Position numbers and translations under genes: made by a program
Part shown: piece after piece, positions 10,346 to 18,436 of the stretch
Layout of the letters: every line of letters begins with the position of its first letter
Numbering within the stretch: position 1 is the first letter of the stretch
Notes under the pieces: model-generated
The model's database searches: none
The model's input: only the letters and a program-made list of their open reading frames with translations
What the model was told of the DNA's origin: nothing
NCBI GenBank assembly: GCA_032718475.1
Contig: JAUCBJ010007787.1
Coordinates: forward strand, 1 to 64,000
From: Nemertoderma westbladi
Taxonomy: Eukaryota; Xenacoelomorpha; Nemertodermatida; Nemertodermatidae
Length of the DNA: 64,000 nt
Reading direction: 5' to 3'

Positions 10346-13300
10346 CTACCACCAATCGACAGTTCCATCTTCTTCCTCACCGAACTCCAGAGCATCGTCG
10401 TCTAACTCCAGTTGTTTAGCCAACTCGTCGTCCAGAGAGCCGTCGGAATCCCCGCTCTCCGAACCCGTTCCGAGAAGTTGTTTCTCCAATTCACCTTTTA
10501 GAAACTCGTCTGATTCGTCTGAGGTTTTACATGAACTGCCGCGACTGTTCGAATTCAATTCATTTATCGCATTGCTGTTCAAATGATTATCCATTGTGTC
10601 ATCAACCTCTTCGTCTTCTGATTCCTCAGCCATTAGTTCATCAACCTCGTTGTCCATCGACTCGATTACGGATTTAGTTAGTTGAAGGAAATCTTCGCGA
10701 TTCAAGGCCGATATGTCATCGACTGTATCGTCGTCGTTAATGTTCCTATCCACACCTTCATCTAGATCAATACGTTCCACACCTTCGTCGGACCTTCCTC
10801 CCCATACCAGCACCCTTCCTTCCTCTCCCTTCTGTAGATCTTCCCCAGTTACTCCTTCCTTCCCTCCACCTTCCCCATACACTCCCCCCATCTCTCCCTC
10901 ACCCACAGACGTTCCCCCTCCACCTTCCCCATACACTCCCCCCTTCTCTATCCCACTCCCGCCAACCTTCCAGCTCCGCTCCACTAACGGCGACGCCCTC
11001 CGTCTGGGGTCCTTCCCGCGATGACCTCCCAACCCCGGACTGGAGCTCCTCGAACTCGGCGAAGACCCGCCCCCATTCCCATGACAACTATCAGCCAATA
11101 GGAAGAGGCGCTCGTCCACTCGTTCCCACCGCTCGTTGCAACTCCACAGCCAATCAGGAGTGACCACGTGGACCTTAGCGATTCGTTTAACGGCGTTCAC
11201 CTTGCTGGTCCCGAACCGCGTGGCCACCACGTGGGTGGTCGCCGGTGTCGCACCGCTCCGGTGTCGGTGCACCACCACATCGTCCTGCACCAACGCGCCC
11301 AGCTGCCGCGCCACGTTCCAGGCGCGACACTTGGAGAGATGGACGTTGCGAGGGAAGACGCAGCTAAAGACGATGTAGCAACCGGAGAGAACGTGGGAGC
11401 GTAGCTTAGGGATGATTTGTTTGACGTCGACTAACGGATGGGGAACAGTGGTTCCCTGGGTTCCAGTCGGGGTCCCACCCTGGGTCCCAGTCGGGGTCCT
11501 AGTCGGGTTCCCTCCCTGGGTCCCTCCCTGGGTCCCTCCCTGGGTCCCACCCTGGGTCCCTCCCTGGGTCCCACCCTGGGTCCCTCCCTGGGTCCCTCCC
11601 TGGGTCCCACCCTGGGTACCAGTCTGGGTCCCTCCGCTCTGGTCATTCCAGCTACACATCAACCTATCGAACTCCATGTAGAACTCTGTATGAATTCGTT
11701 TCAATGTATCTTCCAGGTAGAATAAGTAATCATCGTCATCTTCGTGGCCAACCGTATCGTCGACGGTTTCGGCTGCAACGGGTTCATCGACTTTATTAAC
11801 CTCAGCTGCTTTGGGACCTCCAATATCCTCCTCATTAACTTCATTGATATCATTTGGACTTTCCTCGGATATCAACCGGGATTCGCTAAGTTTTAGTTTT
11901 TTATTACAATCGGATTCTTGTAGAGGAACGCTGCCGTCGGAACGTTCCTCGTTATTAATGAGTTTCCTTTTTAAGGGATTAGGAACATCTTCGTTGGGAA
12001 CGTAGTTTGTTACCTCGGTTCCCGACGGTACAGCGGGGCCGGTAGAGATCATATCGGGTACCGTAGGGGTTCCATTCGGTTCCTTAGGGTCACCAGCAGG
12101 TTCAGCAGGTTCAGTTGGGACTCCATTAGGTTCCGTTGGAGGTAGTCCATCTGGTTCCGCCCCAATGACTCCATTAGGTTCAGTTGGGACCCTATTAGGT
12201 CCAGGTTCGACCCCTTCTGCTTCCCCTGTGACGCTCCCCTTACCTGTGTAGTCTGCCCCATCATCCTCTATCGATCCACCGACACATTTATCGTGAATGT
12301 GGGACATCTCGGAGTCACTGGCAGCGCTCCCGGGGGCGTTAATGTCCCCCGCCCCACGGAAGTAGGTGTAAGGACGAACGTGTACCAGGTTGGGGGAATA
12401 GTTCCAGACGTCGTCCCTGTCGTCAATGATACAGACGAGTTGGTCGCCGCAGGGGAACAAGGAAGATACGTTGGCAGTCTTCTGTAAATGTTAGCAATAA
12501 TAATTGTATTGTAATTGTAAATGTTATTAACTAAAACATTGATTCGATTTCGCCAACGAGCCAAATGACCGACAAACTATGACGTTGTGAGACAAAGGAG
12601 ACGTTATTCTATCACCTTCTTTGTGAGAAATTAAAAAATAATAATTAATACCGGCACTGTCAATTATTGAATCATAAGATAAGACATGTAAGAGGAAAGA
12701 TGGTATTAAAATAAAAAAAGATGGTATCCAAATTAATCCCTCTCCAATACTGTAGAATATTACAGCTGATTACTCGTAAAAAATAAAAATGTAACCTGTT
12801 CTATTGACTTTAGTTTACTGTTTAGATAACTTTTGATAACTTAAACATTGGGGCGAGATATTAATTAGTCGAGATAGAATTTTCGTCAAGCACCCCCCCC
12901 CCCCCCCCCCCCCCCCCCCTGTATCAATAAATGTCAAGGCAACCGTATCACTAACACACATTTACAAATAATAAACAAATTTATTTACGTGTGAAAATAT
13001 TTACAAAAGTGTGAGAGAGAAGTGTGATGACAGTTCTGGGTGATCCTCATCCTATGTTACGCAGACTGCCAGGCAAACAGTTACACACACAACCAATAAG
13101 TTACCGGTACCGTACTGACCTGCAGGGGGTCGAAACATTCGTCGCGAGAGAGAATCCGATGGGAGAAGTACCTCCCGTCGGGATCTAACAACGCAGTGAC
13201 GGTGTGGGCGTACAGTCGGGAACCGAACGTAAAGATGTGCATCTCGTACAGCGACGAGACCCTCTGTAGGAAGGCGCGACACCCCGGACGCAGCTTGGTG

Positions 13301-13902
13301 TGGTACCACGGCGCCGGGCCCCACAACTGGAAGTGGTGGACGTCCTTCAGACGGGGGTTAACGTCCTCGTGCGTCGTGTGGATCAACGTCTGATCCAGAT
13401 CCACGATTAATACGAGTTTACGGGCCTCTAACAACCGGTCCACCTCCGCCCTACCCAGCTGTTCCGCTGTTTCCTTGGTTACCTTGAGTTCCGGAACGGC
13501 GTGGACCATCGATACCGTCGCCCGGGACAAAGGTTTACTGGCGGTCTCTCGCCGGGATTCCTCAACTAAACGTAAATCCATACCGCATTCGGCGCACAGA
13601 TCCTTCATTATAGTCGCGTGCTGACACCGTCGTAGCGTTACCAACGTCTCTCCCGGTCGCACCGAACTTCCGACCTCCGCGAGGATTTCCTCGACTATTC
13701 CCGTCGACTGGGATCGGAACTTTAGGTTTGGAGGTCGATGTTTGTCTCCCAACTCTTGCAGTGTGTACATCGCCAGAGGCATTCCCTCGCTAACGTGCTG
13801 ACCTTTACGAATCTTCCATCGAAGTAATTTTATTGGTTTTCCGATTTGCAGACAAAGAGGTATTAGTTTAGGGGTGTCGACGCCGTTGCATTCCGTTGCC
13901 AT
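10346..13902 (-). CDS. CTDP1: RNA polymerase II CTD phosphatase (FCP1)
   Basis: Nuclear phosphatase that dephosphorylates the RNA polymerase II C-terminal repeats and works with TFIIF to recycle the polymerase. Two coding exons: 13902-13120 (261 aa) and 12481-10346 (711 aa), total about 972 aa, close to the human 961. The ATG at 13902 has A at -3 and G at +4; the frame opens further upstream only through a TTG. The donor is CAG|GTCAGT and the acceptor TTTACAG|AAG; the join gives [17 protein letters not shown], matching the family. Domains: N-terminal biotinyl/lipoyl-like region (about 15-105); FCP1/HAD catalytic domain with DLDQT at about 168-172 and IIDDR with Asp 281/282; a Pro/Glu-rich linker; the conserved [20 protein letters not shown] helix; a GGTQ repeat tract (about 544-610); BRCT (about 619-718, [11 protein letters not shown]); and an acidic C-terminal tail with [10 protein letters not shown] and [13 protein letters not shown], expected to bind RAP74. 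All catalytic motifs are intact. Confidence 0.95.
11449..11636 (-). repeat. 12-bp minisatellite inside the CTDP1 coding exon
   Basis: About 12 or more units of the CCCTGGGTCCCT type (plus strand) encode GGTQ repeats and variants ([14 protein letters not shown]) on the minus strand. The tract sits exactly between the conserved pre-BRCT helix and the BRCT domain. Unit length is a multiple of three, so frame is kept. Open frames on both strands here are by-products. Confidence 0.9.
12482..13119 (-). other. CTDP1 intron (638 bp) with poly-C tract
   Basis: Bounded by GTCAGT at the donor and a T-rich ...TTTACAG acceptor on the minus strand, phase 0. It contains a 27-nt C run at 12893-12919 and otherwise AT-rich sequence with no coding signal. 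Confidence 0.9.
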
Positions 13903-14395
13903 GCTAACAGTAACAAATAGCAATTCACTCTGTCACTGTTCTGTCGCTGTTACGTAAACAATAACAAACTGGGAATAGCCTATGACATTTGTAGGCCTAA
14001 TTCTGTAATTCAGTACCGGTACCGGTAGGCCTAATTATTACTGCGCATATGACAGTATGACTGTATGAAAAGCTAGCTGCCAGGATGCGGTCGCATTCCA
14101 CATTCCTGCAGTGCAGCAGTGCTGAACCCCCACCTTACTTTACTAGGAGACGTTAAACACAGCACGTTCCTCATTGCTGCATTGTGTCCATGTTTCCATT
14201 TTTCAAATACTGAAATATTCCTGTTGACCGGTTCATCACAACTGCAGTGCAGCACAGCAATTATTACAGCAGTACCGGTACTGGCAGACTAGTACGAGAT
14301 TACCTAAATTCAGATATTAGCAAGTTTGATATGATAAATTGCAACGTCTTATTGCCTTGCAGCCTTGTGTTCAGATTGAACTCTTCGGACTATCC
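13903..14395. other. CTDP1 upstream region
   Basis: Expected to hold the CTDP1 promoter and 5' UTR. ACCGGTACCGGTA motifs occur at about 14014 and 14275. No TATA box is evident next to the ATG and no coding frame is convincing. Confidence 0.4.
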
Positions 14396-14528
14396 GAAGA
14401 AACAGGGTCCTACCATAGCCTACTATATAGTATATATAGTAGTAATATAGTAGGCTATGGGTCCTACTAAAAACCGCAATTTACCGCAACTAACCGCAAT
14501 TTACCGCAACTAATTGTAATTTTTAAGC

Positions 14529-14602
14529 AGCCTCATGGTCTAGTGGCGACAACCTTAGGCTTCCACGTAGGAGGCCCTTGTTCAATCCCTGGACCAGGCA
14601 AC
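14529..14602 (+). pseudogene. tRNA-like segment in the left inverted-repeat arm
   Basis: Contains an A-box match TGGTCTAGTGG (14536-14546), a B-box-like GTTCAATCCC (14580-14589) and a stem GGC-TTCC/GGA-GGCC between them. The acceptor stem pairs poorly (GCCTC.. with ..CAGGC), so it is a tRNA-derived or tRNA-like sequence, not a functional tRNA. Confidence 0.5.
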
Positions 14603-14949
14603 GATGTTTTTGCAGTGTTTTTAAAACGACAATATTTATAATTTAATGCTGTAATGTGATCAATATAAAACCAATATATGTTAACATTAGACTGTTAGAG
14701 GGTCCTACGAATTAGGCCTACCCCAAAATAGTCACATAATACCACAAAAAGGCTAAACTATTACCGGTACCGCGAAATTAGCCAACAATATGTTTAGAAA
14801 CGGCGACGGAAAGGAGCAGGTTACAGTGGCAAGTTTTTCTAACCAAAACAATAAACGTGAGTGAAAAACAAGTATTTCGGGGTATTTTGGTTTGGGGTAA
14901 TTCGTAGGACCGTTTTTAATGCACAGCACTGACAGAAAACAGTTCTACA

Positions 14950-15031
14950 CGGTCAAGGCAGCAAGGGGTCGAACAGCAGGGGCCTCCTAATTGGATGCCC
15001 AGGAATTTCGCCACTATAGACCATGCAGCTG
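14950..15031 (-). pseudogene. tRNA-like segment in the right inverted-repeat arm
   Basis: Diverged inverted copy of the left-arm tRNA-like segment: 'catggtctatagtggcga' for the A box and 'gttcgacccc' for the B box when read on the minus strand. It has an extra 'ta' in the A-box region and different central bases. Confidence 0.45.
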
Positions 15032-15118
15032 CTTGAAAATAACAACTAGTTGCGGTAAATTGCGGTAAGTTGCGGTAAATTGCGGTAAATAGGGGTTTTT
15101 AGTAGGACCGAAGAAACA

Positions 15119-15535
15119 AGATGGGGAGTTTTAAACGCTCAGCTTAATAATTAATATTCTAGAATAAAAGTAAAAAAACATTATAGAAATAGGTTTAGGT
15201 CTATATTGATTTACGTCTCAAAATATACACCTTAGAATTTTGATAAAAACTTTTGGTAATTTTGGGTGAAATTTAAAACGGTTTCCAGATTCGGAATCTG
15301 CCGATGAAGGTGGTTCTAATGATATCTGGATTACAATCTGACAAAGACTAATGAAATTAAAGCCATCAACGATGGTTAAATGTTAAATACGGTATTGCTA
15401 AAGCGGCATTTGTAATGCTCGTTGTATCGAAATAACTCAGAAATTGAAGAAATCCGGCTCTGTCAGCCAGATAGGGGGAGGGGGGGGGGGATGAACGCAG
15501 TAGAAATTCATCCGCAATCGCAGCGCAATTTATAG
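15119..15535. other. AT-rich intergenic DNA with a G run
   Basis: No gene seen. A run of G at 15481-15490 sits beside 'ccagataggggg' and 'gatgaacgcagtagaaattcatcc', a degenerate end of the dispersed poly-C/G family described at 42773. Confidence 0.4.
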
Positions 15536-15576
15536 AACTACGCGTAGCTATACATGTAGGTGGAAAAGATTTACCC
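15536..15576. mobile_element. Terminal fragment of the CTACGCGTAG element
   Basis: 'aactacgcgtagct' then 'ggtggaaaagatttaccc' matches the right terminus of the element at 45110-46141 (GGTCGAAAAGATTTACCC). Only this end is recognisable. Confidence 0.6.
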
Positions 15577-15660
15577 GTAAAATGCTGGAAATGGTTAGAG
15601 CTTATGGAATACCAGAAAGTAATCTTACTGGCATTGGGTTGAGATATTGTGACACCAGAT
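15577..15660 (+). pseudogene. LINE reverse transcriptase fragment
   Basis: About 84 bp translating as GKMLEMVRAYGIPES and then GIGLRYCDT. This closely matches part of the palm region of the LINE at 18513-20858 (GKMLEILRAYGIPE...GIGLLYCDT). It is bounded by unrelated repeat ends on both sides. Confidence 0.7.
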
Positions 15661-15661
15661 A

Positions 15662-15735
15662 GGGGGGGGGGGGGACTGGACGCAATAAAAACTCATCCCT
15701 CTCCAGGGGAAATTGGACGCAAATAACAGATGATG
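15662..15735 (-). mobile_element. Right-end fragment of the dispersed poly-C/G family
   Basis: A 13-G run, then 'actggacgcaataaaaactc', 'atccctctccaggggaaatt' and 'ggacgcaaataac'. This is the reverse complement of the right end found at 42930-43008 and 48715-48765. Confidence 0.7.
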
Positions 15736-15750
15736 ATTAGGCTACAGATG

Positions 15751-16062
15751 TATTATGTTAACTCTATTTAATATTTATTATGTTTTATTACACAAAATTG
15801 CTATTTTAACAGAATAATAAGAAATAATTTGACTTTTTCCCTACAAATACATGGAAGGCAACTTCTTATCATTAAAATGGCGGAAATTTACATTCTAATA
15901 TATTTTGGTGGATATTGATAGTAATATAACAGCTGATATTTTGACCTGAAAATGACGGACGTTTAGCGACCGTGTTCGTCTACTGCTATACACGGTACAC
16001 CTGCTGTTCCTTATCTACATACCGCAACCGAATTCATTGAATTTATGGTATTTGGCCCTACC
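15751..16062 (-). repeat. Dispersed repeat; empty-site paralogue of 44950-46309
   Basis: The reverse complement matches 44950-45109 joined directly to 46151-46309. The junction 'atcaatatccacc' (reverse complement of 15907-15919) is continuous here, but is interrupted by a 1032-bp insertion in the other copy. Confidence 0.85.
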
Positions 16063-16119
16063 TGTCCGTCAATATCTTTTCTTTTATTTGACAGACAGAT
16101 AGTCGGATATTCAGAAAGC

Positions 16120-16400
16120 CCAACAGACAGACATACAGACAAACTAGATTTCATTAAAATGAAAACTGACCTCAGAAATGAAATCAGCGGCCAGGAAAAC
16201 CCTCATAGCAAAAATTGTAGCATGAGTTTGTGCTTTCTTGTTGCTAGATATATATTGACAGATTCTCACATATTAACAGACACTTTTTGCGCGGGAAGGT
16301 TCAAGCAATTAATTATCTCGGAATGGAATTTTTCATTCGACTACGAAATTAAAAATACTACTCTTCTGCCAATTTTTAATATTTTGTGATGAAATTTGGA
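16120..16400 (+). repeat. Dispersed repeat with GACAGACA/CTAGATTT module
   Basis: Shares 'ctagattt.attaaaat', 'gaaaactgac.tcagaaatga', 'aaatcagc', 'cgcgggaaggttcaa' and 'ttatctcggaatg' with an inverted copy at 33410-33636. Its first part matches the 142-bp tandem repeat at 27930-28722. The open frame 16045-16389 spans this repeat and is not a convincing gene. Confidence 0.7.
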
Positions 16401-16924
16401 CACAGTAATCACAAGCTTGGTGTCTTTTAAAATTTTGATCCTAACTCATTTTATTGGCTTCGAAACGTGAAAAATGCAAATTAAAAAATAAATGAAAATA
16501 ATTAGTTAATTTGGTAATAAAATTGGAAATAATCAATATCAAAAAAATATTACCAATACTTTTATTCAACACTATATCCTAGTTATATATACGAAATAAC
16601 TAGTTATATAGGCCTAACTAAATTTTGTAGGAAGAGTAGTGTTGTTAGTAATAGTAGTAATTTTATGCTAATAAATAGCACTAAATTATTATAACTATAT
16701 TACAAAATTTTTTTTTTAAAACAACCTCAGTTATCGATTGACCCTCACACCAAAAATTATTTATTTTGGACAAAGTCTTGCGCTGTTACTATAGGTTTAC
16801 ATCCCCCCCCCCCCCCCCCCCCCTAACATACTGTGTTGGTGGTAAATACAATCAATAAATCAATAGCTGATATGTCCTGAGGGTCTGATTAAATTAATAG
16901 CCAAAAATCACATTCATTCCACGT
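16401..16924. other. AT-rich intergenic DNA
   Basis: No gene seen. A 21-nt C run lies at 16803-16823. Confidence 0.5.
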
Positions 16925-17009
16925 GCTCCCGTAGCTCAATCGGTTAGAGCGCCGTACTTATAAACAGTATGCGATGCGGAGGTCGTGAGTTCGAGCCTCA
17001 CCGGGAGCA
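16925..17009 (+). tRNA. tRNA-Ile (anticodon UAU), with 11-nt intron
   Basis: The acceptor stem GCTCCCG/CGGGAGC closes perfectly, with discriminator A at 17009. The D arm is TAGCTCAATCGGTTAGAGC and the T arm is GTGAGTTCGAGCCTCAC. The anticodon stem is CCGTA/TGCGG. Between its arms lie 18 nt: a 7-nt loop CTTATAA plus an 11-nt intron placed one base 3' of the anticodon TAT. Introns at this site are usual in animal tRNA-Ile(UAU) genes. A short T run (TTTT, about 17017) downstream could terminate Pol III. It appears functional. Confidence 0.95.
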
Positions 17010-17365
17010 ATAATTAATTTTATTCGTTTTTTGTATAGCTGTACTAGGAGAGGTATACTCTAACTAAAGGGTTCCCTGCTACCAACCACTATTACAGTGA
17101 CACAACCTGCCTGCAGTGTATTGCAGTCATTCTATTTAAAATTGTAGTCTTTCAGAAGAACCATGTGTAATTAAATATCTACACAGCAAGACCCTGATAT
17201 CATAGTTCGGAAATATGTATTAAATGTTTAGGGTCAGTGATAGGGTCAAAGCTAATTTTTAAAATTTTTCTGGCACTTCCATAAATAATAATGCTAATTT
17301 TGGCAGAAGTTACTTATTCACAGATACAGTAGAAGGGATGTTTCAAAGATAATACATACATCTCA
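17010..17365. other. Intergenic, no gene seen
   Basis: Ordinary AT-rich sequence between the tRNA and the 15-bp tandem array. Confidence 0.5.
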
Positions 17366-17822
17366 TACATACATAGCTCATAAGATACATAGCTCATACA
17401 TACATAGCTCATACATACATAGCTCATACATACATAGCTCATACATACATAGCTCATACATACATAGCTCATACATACATAGCTCATACATACATAGCTC
17501 ATACATACATAGCTCATACATACATAGCTCATACATACATAGCTCATACATACATAGCTCATACATACATAGCTCATACATACATAGCTCATACATACAT
17601 AGCTCATAAGATACATAGCTCATACATACATAGCTCATACATACATAGCTCATACATACATAGCTCATAAGATACATAGCTCATACATACATAGCTCATA
17701 CATACATAGCTCATACATACATAGCTCATACATACATAGCTCATACATACTTAGCTCATACATACATAGCTCATACATACATAGCTCATACATACATAGC
17801 TCATACATACATAGCTCATACT
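17366..17822. repeat. 15-bp minisatellite (AGCTCATACATACAT)n
   Basis: About 30 nearly identical 15-bp units with occasional 'agctcataagatacat' variants near 17388, 17605 and 17667. Because 15 is a multiple of three, both long minus-strand open frames (MSYVC and YELCM repeats) are artefacts of the array. Confidence 0.97.
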
Positions 17823-17823
17823 C

Positions 17824-18023
17824 ATTATCGTTCGCTGCAGGCCATTTATACTATTTAATAAATACACAATATTCTGGAACAATTTGTTTATATATGATTA
17901 GCTACGCAATATAGATATTGTATTGGCATACCACTGGTGCCAACCAACTCTTAAAATAACTAACACGTTCTAGAATTTTGTGTATTTATTAAATAGAATA
18001 AATGGCCTGCAGCGAACAATAAT
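17824..18023. mobile_element. 200-bp MITE with 57-bp inverted ends
   Basis: The left arm 17824-17880 (ATTATCGTTCGCTGCAGG...) and right arm 17967-18023 are near-perfect inverted repeats, sharing GTTCGCTGCAGGCCATTTAT and 'atttaataaatacacaa'. The centre is about 85 bp. No flanking target duplication is clear because the left side is the 15-bp array. No coding capacity. Confidence 0.8.
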
Positions 18024-18436
18024 TCTAGCAATCTTTGAACGCCTATTTCTCAGCTGTTTCTCAACGAAATTCAGTTATTGTTACATATTTGGAACCCTTA
18101 CAACGAAAGCTTTCCAATGATATCTATAAAGCGAGGTTAATGTGAAAAATGGCAATGATACGGATGGTGCGATTTCGTAAAAGACATTTTTTTTAAAACG
18201 CTTATTAAAAAAATGTAAAGGCAAAATCGAAAATTCCGGCTTCATGGTAACAACCACGGTGAGTTAAACTAGTTGTGTTTCAAATTTCAAGCAATATGAT
18301 AAAGATTTGTACTGTAGAAAAATTTGGGGGGGGGGGGGGGGTCCGTGTCATCAGTAAATGACACTAACCGGTCATGGTGTATATCCGTATATTCCGTTCT
18401 CGAACAGACAATAGTATATAATATTATAAATATACT
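18024..18436. other. Intergenic with a G run
   Basis: No gene seen. A 16-nt G run lies at 18326-18341. Confidence 0.5.

Larger units (their letters stand above)
14405..15109. mobile_element. Nested inverted-repeat element, GGTCCTAC termini, 9-bp TSD
   Basis: The left end GGGTCCTACC (14405) and right end GTAGGACC (15109) are flanked by the direct repeat GAAGAAACA at 14396-14404 and 15110-15118. Inside are further inverted ends with the same terminal octamer. GGTCCTACTAAAAACC at 14460 pairs with 15094-15109; GGTCCTACGAATTA near 14700 pairs with TAATTCGTAGGACC near 14909. A short palindrome (14405-14467) centres on 'atagcctactatat'. The arms carry tandem 'gcaatttaccgcaact' motifs. There is no transposase, so this is a non-autonomous MITE nest. 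The superfamily is unresolved; a 9-bp duplication fits Mutator-like or Merlin-like elements. Confidence 0.75.

Noticed and set aside
10332..12564. Plus-strand and other-frame open frames across CTDP1
   Set aside because: Shadows of the GC-rich CTDP1 coding exon; the minus-strand frame alone has domain matches.
14529..15031. Functional tRNA genes
   Set aside because: Acceptor stems do not pair and the two copies differ in the arms; only A- and B-box-like motifs remain.
16045..16389. 114-residue open frame as a gene
   Set aside because: It spans dispersed repeats also present, frameshifted and inverted, at 33410-33636.
17314..17677. Proteins made of MSYVC or YELCM repeats
   Set aside because: They are pure translations of a 15-bp tandem repeat, open in several frames, with no start context.
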